A stretch of DNA of 14,249 bases from an uncultured Mollicutes bacterium (GCA_945935945.1 CAMESA010000015.1:1-14249), one strand, 5' to 3'. Counted from the first letter of the stretch, positions 1 through 6,847 are shown. Notes: a model not told the origin generated them from the sequence alone. Numbers and translations are program-made.

Positions 1-50
1 TCAAAATCCTTTACGATTGGTTCTTTTTTCTTTTTTTCATCTTTTTCCAT
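1..50 (-). CDS. 5' end of an unidentified gene, running off the left edge
   Basis: An ATG at 50-48 is preceded by an AAGGAC Shine-Dalgarno-like stretch about 8 nt upstream. The frame stays open to the window edge and reads MEKDEKKKKEPIVKDF, a very lysine/glutamate-rich N-terminus. It starts 11 nt after the stop of the downstream GMP reductase fragment, so it is probably the next gene of the same operon. Only 16 residues are visible, so no function can be proposed. Confidence 0.55.
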   Translation of the reverse strand, partial: MEKDEKKKKEPIVKDF

Positions 51-61
51 ATTTTTAGTCC

Positions 62-760
62 TTATAATGAAATACCTTTACCATCATTGTTCAATATACG
101 ATTTACTTTATAAAAAGTACAACATTTTGGAATATCTTTTAATCTTCTAGCTGAAATGTATGTCATACAACTTCTAAGACCACCAAGATATTCATCAATA
201 GTGTTTTGAACAGGTCCACTATAAGGTTTTAATGTAACAATACCTTCTGATGCTCTGTATTTTGCCATACCATTACAATGCTTATCTTGCGAAAACTTTG
301 AACTCATGCCGTATGCAAGTTTAAATCTTCTCATTTCATAAATTGGTCTATCTGGATTTACATAATTAGATTCGTCTTCTGGTTCATTATCATATGTATA
401 TTCATTAGTACGATACATTTTGTAAATAACTTCACCTTCTGCTTCATCACTTCCAGCGACCATAGATCCAACCATAATAAAATCAGCACCTGCACCATAT
501 GCTTTACAAATATCACCTGGACAAGTTATTCCACCATCTGCACAAATCATTCCATCTACAGCATGAGCAGCTTCAGCACATTCGATGACTGCTGATAATT
601 GGCATCTCCCACACCCTGTAATTTTTCTTGTGGTACAGTTTGAATTATGAACAATGATTCCATTAATGTTATACGAATGATCTTGCTCAACTTCTAAATC
701 GTATGTTTTTTTATTATTACTAATTGTTTTACTTTTGTGTATTTCTATAAATTCAATCAT
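62..760 (-). CDS. guaC: Split intein C-half fused to GMP reductase C-terminal half (IntC-GuaC-C)
   Basis: This 232-aa protein has two parts. Residues 1-39 are an intein C-terminal fragment with a block F-like YDLEVEQDHSYNINGIIV and the terminal His38-Asn39 needed for splicing; Ser40 is the +1 nucleophile. Residues 40-232 are the C-terminal half of a GMP reductase: SNCTTR with the catalytic thioimidate Cys42, the QLSAVIECA-AAHAVDGMICADGG segment (phosphate/IMP binding), GADFIMVGSMVAGSDE, YGMSS, YRASEG and GGLRS. They align with the second half of E. coli GuaC as I remember it. GMP reductase converts GMP to IMP and ammonia using NADPH. The partner half lies at 1817-2713, and the protein should be joined by trans-splicing. 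The start overlaps the stop of the endonuclease gene by 8 nt, which suggests coupled translation. No full-length guaC exists in the window. The assignment is strong; activity is inferred from conserved residues. Confidence 0.93.
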   Translation of the reverse strand: MIEFIEIHKSKTISNNKKTYDLEVEQDHSYNINGIIVHNSNCTTRKITGCGRCQLSAVIECAEAAHAVDGMICADGGITCPGDICKAYGAGADFIMVGSMVAGSDEAEGEVIYKMYRTNEYTYDNEPEDESNYVNPDRPIYEMRRFKLAYGMSSKFSQDKHCNGMAKYRASEGIVTLKPYSGPVQNTIDEYLGGLRSCMTYISARRLKDIPKCCTFYKVNRILNNDGKGISL

Positions 761-1760
761 TTTTTATAATTTCCTCCAATACTTTATAATCACACTTGTT
801 TATATCTGATTCCCATATATATACAACATTAAAATTTTTACTTTCAGCAAATTCTTTCTTTTTCATATCTATTTTAATTTTTCTTTTTTGTGTTTCATTA
901 AGTTTTCTTTTACCATTTAATCCATCTTCATTGAACAACAATGGATTTCCATGCCAATAATCTCCTTGAACTTCAATTAAAATTCTTTTATTATGGATTA
1001 TAAAATCATACTGAAAACAATTTTCACCAAAACCGATGATACAAGAATAGTCATAGTTAACATTATGTTGTTTTAACCATTCCTCAACTTTTTGTTCAAT
1101 TTTAGATTGTTTATAGTTTCCTTGTTTAGTTCTTGACATGTGTGCTGCCTTTTTCTTACTTTGAATATACCCTTCTGGATCATTTTTTCGCCACCTTTTA
1201 TCTGCTTTTTTAAATCTATCTCCAATATTTTTTCTTTCATTTTCTGTTAAATTTAAAGCACGTTCTATATGTTTTTGCTTCCAGCTATCATACGCTTCTG
1301 GCGTCATATAATCCTTAATGCATTTTCCATACATCGGGTTTTTCTTACCACGGTTTGCTTCGCTTATATGTTGTTTCCATTGTTCTATTTTTTCAGGAGA
1401 CATTTTGGTTTTTACATCTATTCCATACATTGGATTCTTTTCCCCAACATACCATACTCCTTTCCTTTCTTTTGATAATTTCTCTTTAACTTCTTGAGAA
1501 TGAGTTTTACCATAGAAAGCATTTCTTTCACCAACATGTAAACATCTTTGACATATATAACTTTTCTTTAGCAATCCATTGTAAAATTTAACCGTTATTC
1601 TTCTATGACATTCAGAACACTCTATTTCTATTTCCTTTCCTATTAATTCAGTTTTTTGCATTACAGATCCATCTTCTAAAATTACCAATACTTTTTTACC
1701 ATTTTTGATTTGATATAAAAGTTTTATATCATTCAAGTATATATTGTTTTTATAAATCAT
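753..1760 (-). CDS. Free-standing homing endonuclease, NUMOD3 repeats plus Vsr-like nuclease
   Basis: This 335-aa protein sits exactly between the two halves of the split intein. Residues 48-73 hold a CxxC...CxxC zinc-finger-like pair. About residues 77-165 carry NUMOD3-type DNA-binding repeats (GERNAFYGKTHS, GEKNPMYG, GKKNPMYGK). The C-terminal part, about 217-330, looks like a very-short-patch-repair/PD-(D/E)xK nuclease: Y251-D252-F, then IEVQGDYWHGNP with E263, Q265, D267 and H270. Such Vsr-like enzymes are known as homing endonucleases in fractured phage genes (the I-Bth0305I type), and the position here fits that role: mobilising the intein into uninterrupted guaC. A good Shine-Dalgarno (AAGGAG) precedes the ATG at 1760. 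The stop overlaps the start of IntC. The family call is from motifs; the cleavage target is inferred to be the guaC site near the GPG/SNC junction. Confidence 0.87.
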   Translation of the reverse strand: MIYKNNIYLNDIKLLYQIKNGKKVLVILEDGSVMQKTELIGKEIEIECSECHRRITVKFYNGLLKKSYICQRCLHVGERNAFYGKTHSQEVKEKLSKERKGVWYVGEKNPMYGIDVKTKMSPEKIEQWKQHISEANRGKKNPMYGKCIKDYMTPEAYDSWKQKHIERALNLTENERKNIGDRFKKADKRWRKNDPEGYIQSKKKAAHMSRTKQGNYKQSKIEQKVEEWLKQHNVNYDYSCIIGFGENCFQYDFIIHNKRILIEVQGDYWHGNPLLFNEDGLNGKRKLNETQKRKIKIDMKKKEFAESKNFNVVYIWESDINKCDYKVLEEIIKND

Positions 1761-1795
1761 TTTTAACTCCTTACTATATAAATATAATAAGGTAG

Positions 1796-1817
1796 AACTC
1801 GGTATCGGTCTCGAGTT
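1796..1817 (-). promoter_or_regulatory. Small hairpin between intein N-half gene and endonuclease gene
   Basis: On the minus strand AACTCG and CGAGTT form a 6-bp stem around a 10-nt loop. It begins inside the stop codon region of the IntN gene, about 40 nt upstream of the endonuclease start. No U-run follows, so it is probably not a terminator. It might lower read-through or protect the upstream mRNA end; this is inference. Confidence 0.35.
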
Positions 1818-2713
1818 TATTTGATTTTTAATAATAAATGTTTATTCTCATCTAAATCTTCTGCAGAAATCCATTTGGCGTATTGAAAATAATTTTCATC
1901 ATTAACTTTATCTTTATCTGATTTTTTTATTACATAAAACTGATGATTTGAAGTACACTCTATATCATTTATTTTAATAATTTTTTTATGATGATTATAA
2001 CAAAACTTATTTAACACTTTATGATATTCACCAGTATGAGTTAAAACTTCATCGTTTTCTTCAATGTCTTTAATGCATTTTAATCCATCTTTTGTTTGTA
2101 CTTTCATATCGCCTGTAAAACATCCAGGGCCGATTCCTACTTTTACCATATCTGCACCTGCAAGAATTAAATCTTGAACCATATCTCCTGTGACAACATT
2201 TCCGACCATAATTCTTAAATATGGGTATTGATTACGAATCTTCTTAACAAAATCTAATAACTTTGGAATATATCCATTAGCAATATCAATACAAAGATTT
2301 TTACAATATCCTAAATCAAGGACTTTACAAATCTTTTCATAATCACCATCTTTAATACCAGTTGAAAGAAAAACATAATCATTAAAATAAGCAATACAAT
2401 TTTCATCACCCATTTTAAACTCTATTTCTTCATCTTTATGTTTTTCAAGAAACGCTTTCAATTCTTCATATGTATAATGTTTCTGTAAACAAGTAAACAT
2501 AAGATTTTTTGCCATAACTTCTGCCATAGCAAAAGTCCCAGTTGTTGCCATATTTGCTACTGTTAAACCGTTTCCATATAAACTTGTATCAGACCATTTA
2601 AATTTGTATGTTCTATAAACATCTGGCTCACTTCTTGAATTGAGTGTTGACCTTTTTGGTTTAATCATTACATCACAATAATCAAGTTGTACTTCTTCTA
2701 TTATATTAGTCAT
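1817..2713 (-). CDS. guaC: GMP reductase N-terminal half fused to split intein N-half (GuaC-N-IntN)
   Basis: This is a 298-aa fusion. Residues 1-197 are the N-terminal half of a GMP reductase barrel: LDYCDVMIKPKRSTLNSRSE (matching FKDVLIRPKRSTLKSRSDV of E. coli GuaC), NMATTGTFAMAE, HYTYEELKAFL, CIDIANGY, GNVVTGDMVQDLILAGADMVKVGIGPG. At Cys198 the sequence turns into an intein N-fragment of 101 residues (CFTGDMKVQTKDGLKCIKDI as block A, then TSNH in the block B TxxH motif) and ends at a normal stop codon. The extein break falls right after GPG; the missing SxCTTR catalytic loop resumes in the gene at 62-760. Joined exteins would be 390 aa, slightly longer than E. coli GuaC (about 347). The start has AAGGAAAA about 6 nt upstream and overlaps the upstream 67-aa gene by 8 nt. 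Similarity to GuaC is closer than to IMP dehydrogenase, because the CBS insert is absent. Confidence 0.94.
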   Translation of the reverse strand: MTNIIEEVQLDYCDVMIKPKRSTLNSRSEPDVYRTYKFKWSDTSLYGNGLTVANMATTGTFAMAEVMAKNLMFTCLQKHYTYEELKAFLEKHKDEEIEFKMGDENCIAYFNDYVFLSTGIKDGDYEKICKVLDLGYCKNLCIDIANGYIPKLLDFVKKIRNQYPYLRIMVGNVVTGDMVQDLILAGADMVKVGIGPGCFTGDMKVQTKDGLKCIKDIEENDEVLTHTGEYHKVLNKFCYNHHKKIIKINDIECTSNHQFYVIKKSDKDKVNDENYFQYAKWISAEDLDENKHLLLKIK

Positions 2714-2909
2714 TTAATTTTCCTTTTATGTTTTGTTGTAAAATTGTTCTTTTTAGATAATACATATTACGAATTTTCTCAAGTTTAATTCGTTTTTGTG
2801 ATTTAGCTACAGGCTTCCACTCTATTTGTTCCTGATTATAAAATTCATTCAATCTTTCAGCTTCATAATCGTTTTCTAGAGCTTGTAAAGTATCAATATA
2901 ATTTTTCAT
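2706..2909 (-). CDS. 67-aa hypothetical protein
   Basis: The protein is not recognised. It is charged and predicted helical, with Glu/Asp/Gln in the first half and a basic RIKLEKIRNMYYLKRT stretch in the second. It has no cysteine cluster, signal peptide or membrane segment. Its ATG overlaps the stop of the CofE-like gene by one base (TAATG) and its end overlaps the guaC N-half start by 8 nt, so it is translated as part of the same operon. This arrangement, rather than similarity, supports it as a real gene. Confidence 0.75.
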   Translation of the reverse strand: MKNYIDTLQALENDYEAERLNEFYNQEQIEWKPVAKSQKRIKLEKIRNMYYLKRTILQQNIKGKLND

Positions 2910-3946
2910 TATTCGTCAGCAAAATTTTTGAAATAACGTTTAATATATACAATAGGTGTACCTTTATCACCAGAACCAGACGTTAAATCCATAAGTGAAC
3001 CAAGTAAGTCAACATATCTTCTAGGTGTTGTTCCTTGAGATGCCATATTACCTTTTAAATTATTGTCTTTAGTTTTAATCTCTTGTCTGATAGCACTTGT
3101 TAATTCATCACCAGATAAATTTTTATATTTATCATCGGCAAAGTTTTTAATCTTAATTTCGTTAGGTGTACCTTCAAGACCAGATGTATAAGCAGGACTT
3201 ACAACTTGGTCAGCAAATTCCCATATACCACATACTGGGTCTTTGAAACAACCATCACCATAAACCATTACTTCAACTTTTTTACCTGTTTTTCCATAAA
3301 TATATGCTTGTATACTATTGACTAATTCTTGTGCCTTTTTAGTATCTGGAAATAATTTCAATACTTCTTCACTTGCTTTGTTTGAACCATAAAGACCATA
3401 TTCACATTTATCTTCACATATCCTAGCAAGATTCATTGTAAAATCTTGTCTATGAATCTGACAATCTAAAACGTTATCAAAAGAATGAGGTAAATCGTTA
3501 ATGTATTCGATTACACATTTTTTACCCTCTGCTTCAACAATAGACTTATAGTATTCGTCATAATTAAGTCCTGTAAATGGATGATTTTTTAACACATTAC
3601 CAACTTCATCAACATCAGGCATAACAATAAACACCGTATCTTTAACAGCACGGGCAATTGCTTTAAGAATCATTGCAAATCTATTACGAGAATAAATTGG
3701 TTTATAAACATGGATATTTTTTGGATTGTTAAACTTTTTCTTAATATCTTTTGCTACTTCATCAACAGTAACATAATTACCTTGAGCTCTAGCGACAACA
3801 GATTCAGTAATACCAATTATATCCCCATCTTCAACATTATCAATAGCATTAAAAACTGTATTACAAACAATTTTACAAAGATCATCTCCCTCACGTATAA
3901 TTGGAGCGATTAAACCAGTTGAACTTACACCATATTTTTTAGACAT
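2909..3946 (-). CDS. CofE-like protein (coenzyme F420-0:L-glutamate ligase family)
   Basis: I place the start at 3946 (MSKKYGVSS...), where GAGGAG lies 6-7 nt upstream; an in-frame ATG at 3973 lies almost on the inferred transcription start and lacks a ribosome site. The resulting 345-aa protein resembles the CofE-family members common in Bacillota that lack F420: LIAPIIREGDDL, IIGITESVVARAQGNYVTVDEVA, PIYSRNRFAM, HPFTGLNYDEYY, LYGSNKASEE, VEVMVYGDGCFKDP, SQGTTPRRYVDLLGSLMDLTSGSGDKGTP. CofE adds glutamate to F420-0 with GTP. In organisms without F420 the role of this branch is unknown, so the family call is strong but the function is not. It is about 50 aa shorter than the cellular versions I recall. 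It heads the guaC operon, which hints at a nucleotide-related role (inference). Confidence 0.85.
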   Translation of the reverse strand: MSKKYGVSSTGLIAPIIREGDDLCKIVCNTVFNAIDNVEDGDIIGITESVVARAQGNYVTVDEVAKDIKKKFNNPKNIHVYKPIYSRNRFAMILKAIARAVKDTVFIVMPDVDEVGNVLKNHPFTGLNYDEYYKSIVEAEGKKCVIEYINDLPHSFDNVLDCQIHRQDFTMNLARICEDKCEYGLYGSNKASEEVLKLFPDTKKAQELVNSIQAYIYGKTGKKVEVMVYGDGCFKDPVCGIWEFADQVVSPAYTSGLEGTPNEIKIKNFADDKYKNLSGDELTSAIRQEIKTKDNNLKGNMASQGTTPRRYVDLLGSLMDLTSGSGDKGTPIVYIKRYFKNFADE

Positions 3947-3977
3947 TTGTTTCTCCTCAACTAAACTTACCAAATCT

Positions 3978-4006
3978 AATATATTTTTTTATAATTAATA
4001 AGTAAA
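3978..4006 (-). promoter_or_regulatory. Promoter of the cofE-like/guaC operon
   Basis: Read on the minus strand: TTTACT (4006-4001), 17-nt spacer, TATATT (3983-3978). Transcription would start near 3971, giving a leader of about 25 nt before the ATG at 3946. The same TTTACT-N17 layout recurs upstream of the rsr and 185-aa genes. Confidence 0.65.
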
Positions 4007-4071
4007 GACATTTTTCATGTTTTTTACAACAAATTATAGTTCTATAAGTTATATATAACGAGGTACAATCT
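4007..4071 (+). promoter_or_regulatory. Upstream region of the plus-strand tail-type operon
   Basis: This 65-nt AT-rich segment separates the divergent operons. It contains TATAGT and TATATA hexamers that could be -10 elements, but no convincing -35 at proper spacing (TTTCAT with a 16-nt spacer to TATAGT is the best). GAGGT 7 nt before the ATG at 4072 is a clear ribosome-binding site. Late phage genes may use a phage-specific factor; this is inference. Confidence 0.35.
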
Positions 4072-4467
4072 ATGAGTTTGGCTACACAAATAAAACAAAT
4101 AAAAGACAATGTTAGTGATACATATTCGATATTAGAAACGAAAGGTGCTACATTACCAGAAATTGAGAGCTTGAATAATTTACCTAGAACAGTAGCGACT
4201 ATTCCTACAGCGACTACTCCTACTCGTTTTTATACACTTGCTTTTTTAGAAGAAGTTGAAGAGGACTTAAGAAAAAGCGATCTTTATAAAACTGGTACAA
4301 TTGAACTTGAGATTTTAGGTATTAGTGGTACGCCAACAAGTTTAACTGATGATTGGGTGTTTAATCCAGCGAATATGGCTGAAAGATTGGAAGATGTATT
4401 AAATTCATCGAACGTTTATGTTGAAAATAAGTTTACTGAAATTTTAGGAGATAGGAGAAACAAATGA
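4072..4467 (+). CDS. 131-aa protein, probable virion/tail-associated
   Basis: No domain is recognised with certainty. The N-terminus (SLATQIKQIKDNVSDTYSILETKGATLPEIESLNNLPRTVATIP) matches a pattern common at the N-termini of tail-fibre-type proteins in phages of gut Bacillota: a short helix, then a 'G-hydrophobic-P-x-x-x-x-x-x-L' turn. The next gene starts with a related pattern (EDIRLAIEGRNVNVPADTPFSEYAGKINLI), so the two proteins probably share an assembly partner. It begins after a good ribosome site and overlaps the following gene by four bases (ATGA), so the two are translationally coupled. The remaining 80 residues carry no motif I can name. The virion role is inference from the neighbour. 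Confidence 0.7.
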   Translation: MSLATQIKQIKDNVSDTYSILETKGATLPEIESLNNLPRTVATIPTATTPTRFYTLAFLEEVEEDLRKSDLYKTGTIELEILGISGTPTSLTDDWVFNPANMAERLEDVLNSSNVYVENKFTEILGDRRNK

Positions 4468-5897
4468 GTGATGTAATTACTTTAGCAAACCAAATTGCTG
4501 CAGCTAAAGAAGATATAAGACTAGCTATCGAAGGAAGAAATGTAAATGTACCAGCAGATACACCTTTTAGTGAATATGCAGGTAAAATTAATTTGATAGC
4601 TTCAGAAGTATCTACAGGAGATATTTACCTTAAAGATCCTAAATACGATGATAATACAACATCATTCACTTTGCCTGTTAAATATTCTTTGATAGATCAT
4701 GGAGCACTTGCTGGTAAAGTTAATCTTCAAAGCGTAAATGTTAACAATGTGATTTATGTTGGTGACAATGCGTTTAGTGGCGATGGTTCTCTAACGCAAT
4801 TCACTGGTAATAATGTAAAAATGATTGGTTCTGGAGCATTTGCTGGTTGTGGATTTACTTCTTTTTCTAGTTCTTCTGTAGAAACCGTTGGTAATGGGGC
4901 TTTTCAAAGTTGTTCTTTAACTTCTCTTTCGTTATCAAAAACTGTTAGATTAGGAGTAAGCGTTAATTCCAGCAATTCTGCGTTAACAAGTATAAATTTG
5001 CCTGAAGTTACATCTATTGGTTCAGGTGCTTTTGCTAATTGTGATAATTTAACAACTCTTTCTTTGCCAAAAGTAGAATATGTAGGCTCTTATTGTTTTA
5101 ACGCAATTGGTTCAAGTGCTGGTTCGACTTTCACAGTCTCACTACCAGAGTTAAAAGTACTTGGAGATAATGCTTTTTCTAATTGTACTAATTTGCGTTC
5201 TATAAGTATGCCAAAAGTAGAGCGTATTTGTGCTAATGCTTTGAATCATTCAGGCAGTGATGCAGGTAAAATTACACAATTGAGTGTTCCAATGTGTACA
5301 TACATTGGTTCAGAGGCGTATCGTTACTATTCATCTGGTAACAATGAAGTTCGTTTAGATGAATTAACTATAGCTGATGGCTGTGAAATACATAGCGGTG
5401 GAGCTGGAGAATATATGCCTGTTGTAGTTAATGGAAAAGTTGGAAGGATTGTTTGTGATAAATATGACATAGGCGTTTGGCCGAATGGCGTAGGTAATGG
5501 AAATACTTCTACTCCGTCAACAATTGATTTATCTGGATTAACAAGTATACATTGGAAAAATGAATCAAGTATGTCAGTCATGAGTGAGTATGTCTATGTT
5601 AGTAACGGTGCTCTAGATTTTCAGAGTTTAACAGATATGTCTGCAGAGAATACAAGTGGTAATTATTTTTTAAATGGATCGATTTATAATACTAATGTTG
5701 TTAAAATGTGGTTAAATAAAAACTTAGTTATTTCTCCACAAGGTTTTGGTGATTCTAGTTTTACAATGTTAAACAGTTCGTCTGTTCATATTTATACAGA
5801 TGCTGCTTCAAGACCTTCTAGTTGGCCTGCATTGAGCAATGCTAATTGGCACTTTAATTGTAGCCACGAAGATTTTGAAAACGGAATTTATAACTAA
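4464..5897 (+). CDS. Leucine-rich-repeat (BspA-like, LRR_5) protein, probable receptor-binding/tail fibre
   Basis: This 477-aa protein has an N-terminal helix-turn module (residues about 1-45) followed by repeats of about 20-24 residues typical of LRR_5/BspA surface proteins: IYVGDNAFSGDGSLTQFTG, MIGSGAFAGCGFTSFS, TVGNGAFQSCSLTSLSL, SIGSGAFANCDNLTTLSLP, YVGSYCF, VLGDNAFSNCTNLRSISMP (about residues 90-270). The C-terminal half keeps Ser/Asn-rich beta-type sequence ending in TDAASRPSSWPAL. In cells BspA-like proteins mediate adhesion. In this position, after a small structural-type gene and with no signal peptide or cell-wall anchor, a phage adhesin is more likely. It is coupled to the previous gene by an ATGA overlap and followed by a strong hairpin. 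The LRR call is strong; the virion role is inferred. Confidence 0.83.
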   Translation: MSDVITLANQIAAAKEDIRLAIEGRNVNVPADTPFSEYAGKINLIASEVSTGDIYLKDPKYDDNTTSFTLPVKYSLIDHGALAGKVNLQSVNVNNVIYVGDNAFSGDGSLTQFTGNNVKMIGSGAFAGCGFTSFSSSSVETVGNGAFQSCSLTSLSLSKTVRLGVSVNSSNSALTSINLPEVTSIGSGAFANCDNLTTLSLPKVEYVGSYCFNAIGSSAGSTFTVSLPELKVLGDNAFSNCTNLRSISMPKVERICANALNHSGSDAGKITQLSVPMCTYIGSEAYRYYSSGNNEVRLDELTIADGCEIHSGGAGEYMPVVVNGKVGRIVCDKYDIGVWPNGVGNGNTSTPSTIDLSGLTSIHWKNESSMSVMSEYVYVSNGALDFQSLTDMSAENTSGNYFLNGSIYNTNVVKMWLNKNLVISPQGFGDSSFTMLNSSSVHIYTDAASRPSSWPALSNANWHFNCSHEDFENGIYN

Positions 5898-5924
5898 TTT
5901 TCAAAATACTTTCTAAAAATTCAG

Positions 5925-5962
5925 AATTCTTCATGTTCTATAAGGCATGAAGAATTTTGTTT
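5925..5962 (+). terminator. Terminator-like hairpin overlapping the start of the next gene
   Basis: AATTCTTCATG (5925-5935) and CATGAAGAATT (5946-5956) are a perfect 11-bp inverted repeat with a 10-nt loop, followed by TTGTTTAT. It lies 28 nt after the LRR gene stop and fits a rho-independent terminator. The 3' arm contains the ATG of the 122-aa ORF, and the loop contains its only AAGG ribosome-site candidate. Confidence 0.7.
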
Positions 5963-6315
5963 ATAAACCAACATATCAAGAATATGCATACATGTACATT
6001 ATTTCAGATAATAATGGATACATGAAGATAGGTATAGCCAAAGATCCTGAGAAAAGAGTTAAACAATTACAAACAGGACATGCTACTAAACTTGATATTT
6101 TATTTACAGAAGAATTTTATTGTAGAAGATCTCATTTACTAAAAATTGAAAAACTTGTGCACAGAAAGATAAGATCCATGACACCTAGAATGAAAGGTGA
6201 ATGGTTCGAAATACCTATGGAAGATTTAGAAGAAGTAAAAACTATTATAACAATACATCGAATTCAATATGAAGACAATGAAATAGCATTAAAGTATGGA
6301 TTATCTATTTTTTGA
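5947..6315 (+). CDS. GIY-YIG / T5orf172 (MUG113)-like nuclease domain protein
   Basis: This 122-aa protein covers a small GIY-YIG-type domain: YMYIISDNNGYMKIGIA (residues 15-31) as the GIY...YIG strands, DPEKRVKQLQTGH with the catalytic-type Arg, LKIEKLVHRKI, and KGEWFEI with a conserved Glu. This matches the T5orf172/MUG113 family, frequent in phages, sometimes as homing nucleases and sometimes of unknown role. The start at 5947 lies in the arm of a stable hairpin, and the only AAGG is one or two bases from the ATG, so translation from here would be poor. The in-frame ATG at 5992 would cut into the first strand. Expression may therefore depend on read-through and hairpin opening. The 3' end overlaps the convergent 91-aa gene by 11 nt. 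Confidence 0.78.
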   Translation: MKNFVYKPTYQEYAYMYIISDNNGYMKIGIAKDPEKRVKQLQTGHATKLDILFTEEFYCRRSHLLKIEKLVHRKIRSMTPRMKGEWFEIPMEDLEEVKTIITIHRIQYEDNEIALKYGLSIF

Positions 6316-6580
6316 TTATTGGTGTATCTTTAAAGTAATACTTATTGAGTGATTCAAGATCTTCTGGTGTAACTATATAATCTTTTTTATTAGAAATTAC
6401 GGAATCTACTCCACATTTAGGACATATAGCTGTTTCTCCATTATCTGTCCATTCAGTTATATCACCAGGATAAAAAATTTCTTTACAATAGAAACAACCA
6501 CACATATCAGAAGTTTTTAAGTCTTTTCTGTTATGTATAGCGCATTTATGTAATTTTATAAGTTGTTCTATATTCATCAT
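6305..6580 (-). CDS. 91-aa zinc-ribbon protein of a conserved 'cytoplasmic protein' type
   Basis: The sequence has four cysteines in two pairs: CGCFYCKEIF (residues about 28-37) and AICPKCGVDS (about 52-61). This is a treble-clef/zinc-ribbon-like arrangement with an acidic linker (YPGDITEWTDNGETA) between them. Small uncharacterised bacterial proteins share this 'CGCFYC...W.D.G.TA.CP.CG.DSVI' pattern, so the family is recognised but not its function. It starts with two adjacent ATGs; GAGAC lies just upstream. It is the first reading frame downstream of the candidate ncRNA at 6595-6808, and its 3' end overlaps the plus-strand GIY-YIG gene tail to tail. Confidence 0.78.
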   Translation of the reverse strand: MMNIEQLIKLHKCAIHNRKDLKTSDMCGCFYCKEIFYPGDITEWTDNGETAICPKCGVDSVISNKKDYIVTPEDLESLNKYYFKDTPIIKK

Positions 6581-6594
6581 TAGTCTCTTTGTAT

Positions 6595-6808
6595 ATAAAA
6601 TGTTGGTCTTTTTATTCTAAGACGGAGAAGAACCAACAGAAACTCCATAGAAAGCAACGTTAACCTAGTTGCTACGGTTTATCAATTTTCAGGGCCATAC
6701 GCAGAGCAGCGAGTAGTTTGTTTATTGTTCTAGAGCTACCAAATACAGTTATATATACGTCTAACTAACGGATGGGTTTTGATAAAATGGTTATCTCATC
6801 AACCACAT
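6595..6808 (-). ncRNA. Candidate structured non-coding RNA with own promoter and terminator
   Basis: This stretch of about 210 nt has no supported ORF but shows ordered RNA features on the minus strand. A promoter-like element lies at 6842-6815. The 5' end AATGTGGTT can pair with the 3' segment (G)ACCAACATT with one bulged A, closing the molecule. A hairpin CCGTAG-CAAC...GTTG-CTATGG lies at 6645-6677. A final hairpin (6601-6638) is followed by a short U-run. The 3' strand can pair either with the 5' end or in the terminal hairpin. It is not recognised as tmRNA, 6S or a riboswitch. Because a Ro60 gene lies nearby, a Y RNA role is possible but not shown. Confidence 0.5.
6598..6638 (-). terminator. 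Terminator-like hairpin at the 3' end of the candidate ncRNA
   Basis: TGTTGGT(T)CTT (6638-6628 region) pairs with AAGACCAACA (6610-6601) with one bulged T, and is followed by TTTTATAT. The loop is about 17 nt. It is weaker than the other terminators of the window because the U-run is only four. Confidence 0.45.
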
Positions 6809-6814
6809 TTCTCT

Positions 6815-6842
6815 CATATAAGAAGATATACAAAAAAGTAAA
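6815..6842 (-). promoter_or_regulatory. Promoter-like element before the candidate ncRNA
   Basis: On the minus strand TTTACT (6842-6837), 16-nt spacer, TATATG (6820-6815). It shares the TGTCTTTACTT context with the promoter at 3978-4006. Transcription would start near 6808 and run into the gene-free stretch. Confidence 0.5.
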
Positions 6843-6847
6843 GACAA

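Noticed and set aside
1269..1475. Plus-strand 68-aa open frame
   Set aside because: It is antisense to the endonuclease gene, Phe/Tyr-rich as expected of the complement of Lys-rich codons, and has no supported ribosome site.
62..2713. Frameshift or assembly break in guaC
   Set aside because: The break coincides with intein motifs at both edges, and an endonuclease gene of the expected type fills the gap, so a real split gene is the better explanation.
3710..3913. Plus-strand 67-aa open frame
   Set aside because: It is the complement of the CofE-like gene, low complexity (Asn/Ile/Ser), with no promoter or ribosome site.
5327..5581. Minus-strand 84-aa open frame
   Set aside because: It lies fully inside the LRR gene on the opposite strand, without a ribosome site or recognisable domain.
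6595..6808. tmRNA or tRNA in the ncRNA region (GGTTCTTCTCC resembles a T-arm)
   Set aside because: The supposed T-stem has mismatches, there is no tRNA acceptor or CCA, and no plausible tag reading frame ending in ALAA.
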